NCBI GenBank assembly: GCA_016875755.1
Contig: VGOX01000047.1
Location: forward strand, 1-10,318
DNA: 10,318 bases
Direction of reading: 5' to 3'
Origin: Chloroflexota bacterium
GTDB lineage: Bacteria > Chloroflexota > Anaerolineae > Anaerolineales > Villigracilaceae
Shown: positions 1 to 6,107 of the stretch, one piece after another
How the letters are laid out: each line of letters opens with the position of its first letter
How positions within the stretch are numbered: position 1 is the first letter of the stretch
Made by a program: the position numbers and the translations under genes
The notes under the pieces: model-generated
What the model saw: the letters and a program-made list of their open reading frames with translations, nothing else
Database searches by the model: none
Told to the model about the DNA's origin: nothing

Positions 1-227
1 TGCCCTTCAGTTTGAGTGACATCTACTCCGACGATCTGCAACTGGTCGCCGTATTTTTCGAACAGCGGCGGGAAGACTTCCTCAATGACGTAATGGCAAT
101 GTCCGCAGCTTGGGGAGTAAAAAAGCACGGCATGCACAACTGCGACGGATGTCTGCGCCTGAACGGGGGAGTGGATGAGCAAGCTTGCCAGAACGAGAAT
201 GCTCATGAATAGTTGAATTCTTTTCAC
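1..227 (-). CDS. Exported thioredoxin-like protein, N-terminal part (CGHC), truncated by window edge
   Basis: The minus strand reads open from a GTG at 227-225 to the window edge, giving 75 residues. A clear Shine-Dalgarno AGGAGA (240-235) lies 7 nt before the GTG, which decides the start over the internal ATG at codon 8. Residues 1-24 form a signal peptide (MKRIQLF, a hydrophobic core, then VQAQ). Next comes a beta strand VVHAVLFYSPS and the redox motif C41-G-H-C44, typical of thioredoxin folds. The region after it (PPLFEKYGDQLQIVGVDV) looks like the exported thioredoxin domains that in Chloroflexota are annotated as vitamin K epoxide reductase-family proteins; this is from memory. The VKOR part, if any, lies outside the window. 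Likely role: extracytoplasmic thiol-disulfide exchange. It is transcribed divergently from the multiheme cytochrome, whose heme cysteines must be reduced before ligation, so a helper role is possible but unproven. Confidence 0.8.
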   Translation of the reverse strand, partial: MKRIQLFMSILVLASLLIHSPVQAQTSVAVVHAVLFYSPSCGHCHYVIEEVFPPLFEKYGDQLQIVGVDVTQTEG

Positions 228-250
228 GATGGTATCTCCTTTTCGATTTC

Positions 251-285
251 ATTTCCCATTGTAAGGACACTGTCTGTGCTGACAA
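251..285 (-). promoter_or_regulatory. Sigma70-like promoter of the thioredoxin-like gene
   Basis: Read on the minus strand there is TTGTCA (285-280, 5/6 match to the -35 box), a 16-nt spacer and TACAAT (263-258, 5/6 match to the -10 box). Transcription would start near 251, leaving a leader of about 24 nt that holds the AGGAGA ribosome site. A 7-bp inverted repeat (AAGGACA at 263-269 and TGTCCTT at 294-300) flanks the -35 box and could be an operator. The rest of the 228-468 gap holds no gene that I can support. Confidence 0.55.
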
Positions 286-439
286 GTGAGAGATGTCCTT
301 GTTCAAAGTGACCACGGATGTGTATTTTTATCCGAAGCCAGACCTCTTTGCGCAGATTATGCTTATTCATAAGCGAGTCTAATACTGGAATAGTAGTTTC
401 ATCACTATCGTGCATGAGGGAAACGGCTAAAATTCGTCA

Positions 440-455
440 TGTGAAATATATCACA
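440..455. promoter_or_regulatory. CRP/FNR-superfamily-type operator palindrome
   Basis: The sequence TGTGAAATATATCACA is a perfect TGTGA-N6-TCACA palindrome, which is the core site of Crp/Fnr-family regulators (CRP itself, and HcpR with a TGTGA-N6-TCACA-like site). It ends 13 nt before the ATG of the cytochrome gene, just ahead of its GGAG ribosome site (460-463). A possible -10 box TAAAAT lies at 428-433 without a convincing -35 box. With that -10 the palindrome would sit on the transcription start, a position that suggests repression. The identity of the regulator is not visible in this window. Confidence 0.5.
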
Positions 456-468
456 AACCGGAGATGCG

Positions 469-1998
469 ATGAATAAGAATTTCTTAATAGGTACCGCGCT
501 CGTGTTGGGATTATTCTTTTCGAGCTGTTCGGCACAGGCGGAGATGCCCGCTGAAACGGGGACACCTGCTGAAACCGAAGTGGAAGCAATGCCTACGCCT
601 TCAGTTGAGTCTGGGGAGTGCCTGGCTTGCCATACGGATAAACAACGTCTCATTGATACTGCCAAGCCCGAAGAGGCAGATCATGAAGCCGAATCTAAAG
701 GGGTTGGCTGAGGGGGCGAAGTGGCTCCGTTGGAGCCATGGGAGAAAGTGCTTGTAAATAGTGAGGCGTTCCTTGCCACCGATCATGGTGAATTGACCTG
801 TATCGAATGCCACTCTGGAACGAATGTTGCCGATAAAGACTCCGCTCATGCGGGTATGGTTGCCAGCCCGAGCGAGCAACCCGATGTCTATTGCGCCGAG
901 TGTCATGAAGAGATATCCGCCGCATACCCGAGTGCATTACACAGTACGCAGGCAGGCTATTGGACGACGCTCAATGCCCGCAACGGAAATGTGCCTGAAG
1001 ACCACCCTGCGCTTGACACGATGTTCAATAACCATTGCGCCACCTGCCATACTTCGTGCGGCGAGTGCCACGTCAGCCAGCCCAAGAATGTTGGCGGTGG
1101 ATTGTTCACAGGGCACGTGTTCGAGAAGACCCCGCCGATGACGCGCTCTTGTACGGCTTGTCATGGCAGCCGCGTGGGCAATGAGTTCCTCGGCAAGAAT
1201 GAGGGCTTCCCCGGAGATGTTCACTTCCGCGAAGCGCGTATGAACTGTGTGAAGTGTCACGAAGGCGCAGAATTACACGGCATGACGGATGCAACAGCTG
1301 GCGCAGAACATCGCTTGAACGGTGAAGAAAGCCCAAAGTGTACCGATTGTCACCCCGATGTTGCCGACGGCTCCGATGGAATTGAAATGCACGCACAGCA
1401 CGGCGGCGGTACAACGCTTTCCTGCCAAGTCTGCCATTCAGTGACCTACACCAGTTGTGACGGCTGTCATGTGGCGGTCAGCGAAAAGAGCGGAAATCCG
1501 TTCTTCGAGACGCAAGCCACGTACATGACCTTCCTCATTGGGCGCAATCCCATTCAAACGGAAGAACGTCCCTACAAGTTTGTGCCCGTCCGCCATGTGC
1601 CTGTGGCACCGACAAGCTATCAGTTCTACGGCGAAAACCTGCTGACCAATTTCGACTCCCTGCCGACCTGGGTCTACACAACACCGCACAATATTCAACG
1701 CAATACGCCTCAGAACGCTTCTTGTGAAGCCTGCCACACCAACCCTGAGATATTCCTCACCGCCGATAAAGTGCAGGCGTTTGAGTTGAATGCCAACCGA
1801 AAGGTGATCGTAGGCTCAGCACCCGGACCTGTGGAAATGTTCCTTGCGGCTATACCGCAGCCCGCTGGTCACGCCGATCTTGCGAGCGATGCATGTACAG
1901 CGTGTCATGCCGAGGGAATCCGCAATGCGCCGATCTTCCCTGAGAGCCACATAGGTTTCACCAGTGATGGATGTATAGGATGTCACAAGCTGCCGTAA
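469..1998 (+). CDS. Multiheme c-type cytochrome lipoprotein (13 CxxCH), candidate selenoprotein read through in-frame UGA
   Basis: The frame is open from ATG 469 (GGAG at 460-463) to TAA 1996-1998 except for one TGA at 709-711. Read as selenocysteine this gives 509 residues, with Sec at 81 in the context KGVG-U-GGEV. Residues 1-20 are a lipoprotein signal ending FFSSC20, followed by a Pro/Glu/Thr linker. There are 13 CxxCH heme motifs: one before the UGA (C51, CLACH) and twelve after it (CIECH, CAECH, CATCH, CGECH, CTACH, CVKCH, CTDCH, CQVCH, CDGCH, CEACH, CTACH, CIGCH). The downstream part cannot easily be a gene on its own. Its only early start is GTG 721, and it would have no signal peptide, although heme c is attached only outside the cytoplasm. 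Likely role: electron transfer on the outer membrane face. The gene is followed 45 nt later by a rhodanese lipoprotein, as in Geobacter ext-type loci (recalled). Alternatives are a nonsense mutation, a sequencing error, or two coupled genes (469-711 and 721-1998). Confidence 0.75.
709..739 (+). promoter_or_regulatory. Candidate selenocysteine UGA codon with bacterial SECIS hairpin
   Basis: The in-frame TGA (709-711) is followed by a perfect 7-bp stem, TGGCTCC (722-728) paired with GGAGCCA (732-738), extendable by a G-T pair at 721/739. The apical loop is GTT (729-731). There are 17 nt between the UGA and the loop, and the first loop base is G. This fits the general bacterial SECIS description as I remember it: an apical loop at roughly 16-37 nt from the UGA, at least 3 nt long, with a G among its first two bases. 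The stem falls inside coding sequence with no gap in the frame. SelB binding is inference. Confidence 0.6.
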
Positions 1999-2043
1999 CG
2001 GCACTTGCTACCAAATAAAAAACTTCAATAAGGAGAAGTCATA

Positions 2044-3774
2044 ATGTCTAAAAAGTTTCAAATGTTTCTTGCGCTATTTCTCGCACTCAGCATGATCTTG
2101 AGCGCGTGCGGCGCACCGGCTGCAGAGCCCGTTGTAGAAGTGGCAACGGAAGAAGTAGCCGTCGAAGAAGTTGTTACCGAAGAACCTGTTGCCGAGGTCG
2201 TGGAACCCGTCATGGCGCAGATGTTCGCCGACTTTGTCGCCGCCCTACCCGCCGACCAGAAATTCTACTCCGTGACCGCCGCCGACCTGAACCAGATGCT
2301 GGTGGAGGACGCGCCGTTCATTGTGGATGTGCGCCAGACCTCCGAGATCGAAACCAACGGCTACATCGAAGGCGCGATCCATGTAGAGATCCGCGAATTG
2401 ATGAAGAACCTCGACAAACTGCCCGGCAAGGATGAGAAGATCGTGGTAGTGTGCGCTTCCGGTCACCGCGGCGGTTATGCCATGGTTGCCCTGCGCATGT
2501 TGGGCTACACCAATGTATTCAACCTAAATGGCGGCATGAATGGGTGGATTAAGGCTGAATTTGCTGTAGTGGAAGGTATGCCCGCAGAAGCCGTATCGGT
2601 TGGCGCTCCGGATTTGGATGCCGATGTTCTGGCGTACTTTGATAACTACCTGAGCAACCTTGACCCCGCAGCCGGCTTTGGCTCCGTCAAGAATGATGCG
2701 CTCAATGTTGAATTAGTGGAAGGCAAGGAAATCTTCCTGCTCGATGTCCGCCGCACAGCGGAATGGAATGATGTCGGTTACATTGATGGTGCGGTATCCG
2801 TTCCGCTCAATGACCTGCCTGCCAATCTCGATAAATTACCTGCTGATATGGATGCCGCGATAGTGGTTATTTGTGCCACCGGTCACCGCGGCACCCCTGC
2901 CCAGATGTACCTGCAGGAATTGGGCTACACCAATGTCCGCAACCTTAACGGCGGTCTCAATGGTTGGAAAGGCGCTGGTCTGCCCGTGGCGGGTCTTGTC
3001 AGCGACATGGCTGCCTTCCTCACCAATCTGCCTGCTGATGCTGGTTTCTACAGCATCAAGACCGACAAGCTCAATGAACTGCTGGTCGAAAACCCACCCT
3101 TCATTGTGGACGTACGCGAACCCGCCGAACTCGAAGCCAATGGTTTCATCGCTGGCTCCATCAACATCCCGATCCGCGACTTGCTCAAGAACCTCGATAA
3201 ACTTCCCGCTCAGGATCAAAAGATCGTCATCACCTGCGCATCCGGTCATCGCGGCTCGCTCGGCATGATGGCTCTCCGCCTGCTCGGCTACACCGATGTT
3301 GTCAACGTCAATGGTGGACTCAACGCCTGGATCAAAGCTGAACTGCCGGTGGAAACAGGCGCTCCCGCCGCCCCTGTTGCTGGTACAGCACCCGAAGTGA
3401 ATGAAGCCGCCTTTGCCTCGCTCGATAACTATCTGAGCAACCTGCCCGAAGGTTTCGGCTCGATCAAATCACCTGACTTCAACACCGAACTCGTCTCTGG
3501 AACTGTGCCCTTCATGCTCGACGTCCGCACCGTGGCGGAATGGGATGACAAGGGTCATATCGACGGCGCGATCAATATCCCCGTCAACGATGTGCCTGCC
3601 AACCTCGCCCAACTTCCCACTGACAAAGCTGCCCCCATCGTCGTGATCTGTGCCTCCGGTCACCGCGGCGCTATTACCCAGATGTATCTGCAATTCCTGG
3701 GCTATACCAACGTCCGCAACCTCAACGGCGGCATGAACGGTTGGATCGCAGCAGAACTGCCCGTAGTCAAATAA
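2044..3774 (+). CDS. Lipoprotein with four tandem rhodanese domains
   Basis: AGGAG at 2031-2035 sits 8 nt before the ATG. The 576-residue product starts with a lipoprotein signal ending LSAC22, then an acidic Val/Glu linker (about 27-57), so it should be anchored outside the cytoplasmic membrane. Four rhodanese domains follow, each with the D-V-R strand motif and an active-site loop C-A-S/T-G-H-R-G/S. The catalytic cysteines are C137, C277, C398 and C536, all intact. Domains 1 and 3 resemble each other, as do 2 and 4 (NYLSNL, AEW, QMYLQ and NVRNLNGG shared), so a two-domain unit of about 260 residues was duplicated. Rhodaneses carry sulfur as a cysteine persulfide, and some can carry selenium as perselenide. 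The gene lies 45 nt after the multiheme cytochrome and is probably in the same operon. The rhodanese-cytochrome pairing resembles the ExtH-type rhodanese lipoprotein of Geobacter ext operons, but four domains is unusual. The substrate is unknown. Confidence 0.9.
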   Translation: MSKKFQMFLALFLALSMILSACGAPAAEPVVEVATEEVAVEEVVTEEPVAEVVEPVMAQMFADFVAALPADQKFYSVTAADLNQMLVEDAPFIVDVRQTSEIETNGYIEGAIHVEIRELMKNLDKLPGKDEKIVVVCASGHRGGYAMVALRMLGYTNVFNLNGGMNGWIKAEFAVVEGMPAEAVSVGAPDLDADVLAYFDNYLSNLDPAAGFGSVKNDALNVELVEGKEIFLLDVRRTAEWNDVGYIDGAVSVPLNDLPANLDKLPADMDAAIVVICATGHRGTPAQMYLQELGYTNVRNLNGGLNGWKGAGLPVAGLVSDMAAFLTNLPADAGFYSIKTDKLNELLVENPPFIVDVREPAELEANGFIAGSINIPIRDLLKNLDKLPAQDQKIVITCASGHRGSLGMMALRLLGYTDVVNVNGGLNAWIKAELPVETGAPAAPVAGTAPEVNEAAFASLDNYLSNLPEGFGSIKSPDFNTELVSGTVPFMLDVRTVAEWDDKGHIDGAINIPVNDVPANLAQLPTDKAAPIVVICASGHRGAITQMYLQFLGYTNVRNLNGGMNGWIAAELPVVK

Positions 3775-3781
3775 CAATACA

Positions 3782-3823
3782 GGCAACCCGTCACGAAGCT
3801 CTATTTCTGATGGGCGGGTTGCC
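3782..3823. other. Long-loop inverted repeat after the rhodanese gene
   Basis: GGCAACCCG (3782-3790) pairs perfectly with CGGGTTGCC (3815-3823) around a 24-nt loop. No T-run follows, so it is not a standard intrinsic terminator. It may stabilise the 3' end of the transcript or assist the strong terminator 15 nt further on. Confidence 0.5.
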
Positions 3824-3838
3824 CTGCTCTTGATCTAA

Positions 3839-3873
3839 AAAACTGCCTGCGAGGAGACCTTGCAGGCAGTTTT
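3839..3873. terminator. Strong rho-independent terminator of the cytochrome-rhodanese operon
   Basis: AAAACTGCCTGC (3839-3850) pairs with GCAGGCAGTTTT (3862-3873). The stem continues inward through GAGG/CCTT, with one G-T pair, to an AGA triloop, giving about 16 bp. The T-run is TTTT followed by AATTT. Six A residues at 3837-3842 mean it could also stop transcription on the minus strand. Confidence 0.85.
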
Positions 3874-3887
3874 AATTTGGTGTGTAC

Positions 3888-3940
3888 CATGACATTCATG
3901 CGCGGATTTTTTGACAAGTTTCACTACGCAGGCTTATGAG
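3888..3940 (+). promoter_or_regulatory. Promoter and possible autoregulatory site of the LysR-family gene
   Basis: A perfect -35 box TTGACA (3911-3916) is followed after 18 nt by TATGAG (3935-3940, 4/6 match to the -10 box). Transcription would begin near 3947. Upstream, CATGA-CAT-TCATG (3888-3900) is a perfect inverted repeat centred about 53 nt before that point, near where LysR-type regulators bind their own promoters. The predicted start point leaves no leader for an ATG at 3949, which favours the later start codon at 4000. Confidence 0.5.
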
Positions 3941-3999
3941 AAAGGCTTATGCTTATGCAAAGAAATCATCATTATCACTTATCAGACTTGGAGCAGAAG

Positions 4000-4947
4000 A
4001 TGATCGAGCTTTCCACTTTGCGAGTCTTTCTTGTGGCTGCAGAAGAAAAGAATTTCAGCAATGCGGCAAAACGTCTGCATATGTCACAATCTGCGGTGAG
4101 CCAGAACATTCAATCCATTGAAAAAGCCTACGGCGTGGAGTTATTCGTCCGCCGCGGGCGTTCAGTGGAAGTGAGCGAGGCGGGGCAGTCCATTTTGCCG
4201 ATGGCTCGTGAAGTGTTGCGAGCAGCCCGCATGTTGGAGGACGGTTTTCAGGAGATCCACCACCAGATCGGCGGGGAGTTGCTCATTGGATGCTCGACCT
4301 CGGCTGGGAAGTATCTTTTGCCTGCGCTACTCTCCGATTTCCAGAAGGAATATCCTGCTGTACATCCGCGCGTCAAAATAATGGGACGTGAAGGGGTGGC
4401 TGAACGCCTGCTCAATCAGAGCCTGCCAATGGGGGTTTCGAGCAAATATTTTGAACAGCGTGACTTGGAATGTCAGCCCCTTTTTGATGACCGCATTTAT
4501 TTGATCGTTTCATCAGACCATCCGTGGGCGGGATATGGCAAAGCCACTCCCGATGACCTTTTGGATCAGCCCATCATCATGCGGGAGGAAATGTCTGGAA
4601 CGTGCGATACAGTGATGCAAAGTTTGAAGAATTTTGGCATTACGCCTGATATGCTGAATGTCACAATGGAACTTGGCAACCCCGAAGCGATTGAAATGGC
4701 AGTGGAACGCGGCGTGGGCATTGCCTTTGTCTCAGAAATGGTGGCAGCACGCGGACTTGCTTTTGGGCGCATCAAGAAAGTGGAATTAAAGGGACTGAAC
4801 CTGCGTCGTACGGTGTATATTGCACGTAACTTGCATTATCCCTTCACGCGGGCGCAAAACCTGTTTTGGGAATTTGCCCAGTCTCGCCGTGAAGAATTGA
4901 ACACTGAGATTTGGGATAGCTTGGTTAATTTTGAGGTGGCTGTATAG
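4000..4947 (+). CDS. LysR-family transcriptional regulator
   Basis: The product is 315 residues, the usual LysR length. The N-terminal winged helix-turn-helix (residues about 1-62) carries the classic pattern: LRVFLVAAEEKNFSNAAK, then MSQSAVSQNIQSIEKAYG, then LFVRRGR. The C-terminal co-inducer domain starts near GGELLIGCSTSAG and includes a REEMSGT motif resembling the ligand loop of CysB/CbbR-like members. I chose ATG 4000 because GGAG (3990-3993) lies 6 nt before it, the family normally begins about 4-6 residues before L-R-x-F, and the predicted transcript starts near 3947. An in-frame ATG at 3949 would add 17 atypical residues (Gln/His-rich). The gene is isolated between two terminators, so it is its own transcription unit. 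The target genes and ligand cannot be told from sequence; the cytochrome-rhodanese operon just upstream is one candidate, by proximity only. Confidence 0.9.
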   Translation: MIELSTLRVFLVAAEEKNFSNAAKRLHMSQSAVSQNIQSIEKAYGVELFVRRGRSVEVSEAGQSILPMAREVLRAARMLEDGFQEIHHQIGGELLIGCSTSAGKYLLPALLSDFQKEYPAVHPRVKIMGREGVAERLLNQSLPMGVSSKYFEQRDLECQPLFDDRIYLIVSSDHPWAGYGKATPDDLLDQPIIMREEMSGTCDTVMQSLKNFGITPDMLNVTMELGNPEAIEMAVERGVGIAFVSEMVAARGLAFGRIKKVELKGLNLRRTVYIARNLHYPFTRAQNLFWEFAQSRREELNTEIWDSLVNFEVAV

Positions 4948-4970
4948 ATTTGGATTCAACCAGCTAAGTG

Positions 4971-5007
4971 CCACGAAGTGGTATGCTGGTGTAACTCGGA
5001 AGCATAC
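4971..5007. other. Pair of small hairpins downstream of the LysR gene
   Basis: CCAC-GAA-GTGG (4971-4981) forms a short triloop hairpin. It is followed by GTATGCT (4981-4987) pairing with AGCATAC (5001-5007) around a 13-nt loop. No T-run follows either, and they precede the true terminator. Their role is unknown. The whole 4948-5182 gap contains these, the terminator and the next promoter, but no gene that I can support. Confidence 0.35.
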
Positions 5008-5011
5008 GCCT

Positions 5012-5047
5012 CACAGACTCTGCCTCAGCGCAGGGTCTGTGTTTTTT
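5012..5047 (+). terminator. Rho-independent terminator of the LysR-family gene
   Basis: CACAGACTCTGC (5012-5023) pairs with GCAGGGTCTGTG (5030-5041), 12 bp with one T-G pair, around loop CTCAGC. A run of six T residues (5042-5047) follows directly. This is a textbook intrinsic terminator that separates the LysR unit from the iron operon. Confidence 0.9.
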
Positions 5048-5137
5048 GTTGAATCAGGCGTCCCCGTAGGAAAGAGGCATTGTGACATCCTTCACAAAAT
5101 GTTGTGATTTCCTTCAATGTCGAAAATTAACCCCGCC

Positions 5138-5182
5138 TGTGATAATAAGGTTAGCCATAACATTTTTTGAAAGGCAAGCCTT
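5138..5182 (+). promoter_or_regulatory. Extended -10 promoter overlapped by DtxR-like operator sequence
   Basis: TGTGATAAT (5138-5146) is an extended -10 element (TG-n plus GATAAT, 5/6). No good -35 box is visible, which fits an extended -10 promoter. TAAGGTTAGCC (5146-5156) follows directly and closely matches the left half of the actinobacterial DtxR/IdeR box (TTAGGTTAGCC). The right half is imperfect: GTTA-GCCA-TAAC has one extra spacer base compared with GTTA-GCC-TAAC. A second inverted repeat AAGGC-AA-GCCTT overlaps the ribosome site just before the ATG. Metal-dependent autoregulation of the downstream operon is inferred. Confidence 0.45.
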
Positions 5183-5845
5183 ATGAATTCGAAGCCGATG
5201 AGTGAAAGCACTGAAATGTATCTCAAAGCCATTGCGGAGTTGGATGACCGAAATTCGGTGGCGGTGGCGCGTCTGGCGGAACGTTTGAGTGTGACGAATG
5301 TGTCTGCCAATGAGATGGTGCGGCGGCTGGGGGAACAGGGGTTGGTTTTGCACAAGCCGTACAAGGGCGTAACGCTGACGAAAAAAGGACGCGGTGTGGC
5401 GAGTAATGTGCTGCGCCGTCAACGGTTATGGGAGCGTTTTTTGCATGACCATTTGAAGATCGAATGGGCGCAAGTGTACGACTATGCCTGCTCATTGGAA
5501 CATGCTACTGCGCCCGAGGTGACCGAAGCACTCGCCGTGTTTCTGGGGCATCCTGAAATTTGCCCGCGTGGGAATCCGATCCCTGCGGAGGATGGTTCGT
5601 TCGAACCGCTGGATGGCATCTTATTAAGCGAAGTGGAAGTGGGCACAGCGGTGCGTGTGTTGGCGGTCAATGCCACAGCGACAGATGTGCTGAAATATTT
5701 GCAGGAGCGGAACATTCTGCCCGGGCGTGAGCTTGAAATTGTGGAAGCTGCTCCGATGCAAGGACCTTTGACTCTGCGGGTGGAAAAGAAGGAAGTTGCA
5801 CTGGGGCTTTCACTGGCAAAGTTTGTGATCGTGGAACCGATATAA
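5183..5845 (+). CDS. DtxR/MntR-family metal-dependent transcriptional regulator
   Basis: The product is 220 residues with the full three-domain DtxR layout: a winged helix-turn-helix (about 7-70, SVAVARLAERLSVTNVSANEMVRRL), a dimerisation and metal-binding domain (about 71-135, ending LGHPEICPRGNPIP), and a C-terminal SH3/FeoA-like domain (about 148-220). Aligned by eye to Corynebacterium DtxR, the primary metal-site residues are kept: M12, C103, E106 and H107 (C-S-L-E-H). The ancillary-site histidines 79 and 98 are replaced by Q80 and Y99, while the equivalent of E83 is kept as E84. AAAGG (5169-5173) precedes the ATG. It heads the feo operon (13 nt to feoA) and probably represses it when Fe(II) or Mn(II) is plentiful. 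The link to iron uptake argues for an iron sensor; Mn sensing cannot be excluded. Confidence 0.92.
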   Translation: MNSKPMSESTEMYLKAIAELDDRNSVAVARLAERLSVTNVSANEMVRRLGEQGLVLHKPYKGVTLTKKGRGVASNVLRRQRLWERFLHDHLKIEWAQVYDYACSLEHATAPEVTEALAVFLGHPEICPRGNPIPAEDGSFEPLDGILLSEVEVGTAVRVLAVNATATDVLKYLQERNILPGRELEIVEAAPMQGPLTLRVEKKEVALGLSLAKFVIVEPI

Positions 5846-5858
5846 AAGGTAAATAAAG

Positions 5859-6107
5859 ATGACCCAAGCAATTCAACTACATTTACTGCGCCCCGGGCAG
5901 CGGGGGACGATCTCAAAAGTGAACGGCACGGGCGCACTGCGCCGCCGCTTTGTGGAAATGGGTATTGTGCTCGGCGAAACCATTTTGACCGAACGAAATG
6001 CGCCGCTTGGCGACCCTGTGGCGTATTTCATCAAAGGCTATCATCTTGCATTGCGCCGCGAAGAAGCCGCGCAGATCGAAGTATTTTTGCATGAGGATGT
6101 TGTATGA
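5859..6107 (+). CDS. feoA: FeoA, small SH3-like protein of the ferrous iron transporter
   Basis: The product is 82 residues, the usual FeoA length, with the family pattern of an N-terminal L-x-P-G-x-x-G followed by R-R-x-x-x-M-G-I-x-x-G. FeoA is a cytoplasmic SH3-fold accessory protein of the FeoB Fe(II) importer. AAAGG (5845-5849) overlaps the stop of the upstream regulator and lies 9 nt before the ATG. The stop overlaps the start of the FeoB GTPase gene by 4 nt (ATGA at 6104-6107), so the two are translationally coupled. Confidence 0.93.
   Translation: MTQAIQLHLLRPGQRGTISKVNGTGALRRRFVEMGIVLGETILTERNAPLGDPVAYFIKGYHLALRREEAAQIEVFLHEDVV

Noticed and set aside
12..212. Plus-strand open frame of 66 codons
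   Set aside because: It overlaps the minus-strand thioredoxin-like gene, which has a signal peptide, CGHC motif and ribosome site; the plus-strand product resembles nothing.
721..1998. Independent 425-residue cytochrome gene starting at GTG 721
   Set aside because: It lacks a signal peptide although it carries twelve heme motifs, it is in the same frame as the upstream lipoprotein signal, and the GTG lies in the SECIS-like stem. Kept only as an alternative.
3782..3823. First inverted repeat after the rhodanese gene as a terminator
   Set aside because: It has a 24-nt loop and no T-run; the hairpin at 3839-3873 is the convincing terminator.
3949..3999. N-terminal extension of the LysR regulator from ATG 3949
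   Set aside because: The 17 added residues are atypical for LysR proteins, the predicted transcript starts near 3947, and ATG 4000 has a better ribosome site.
3936..4121. Plus-strand open frame of 61 codons before the LysR gene
   Set aside because: It is an out-of-frame reading of the LysR N-terminus with no family features.
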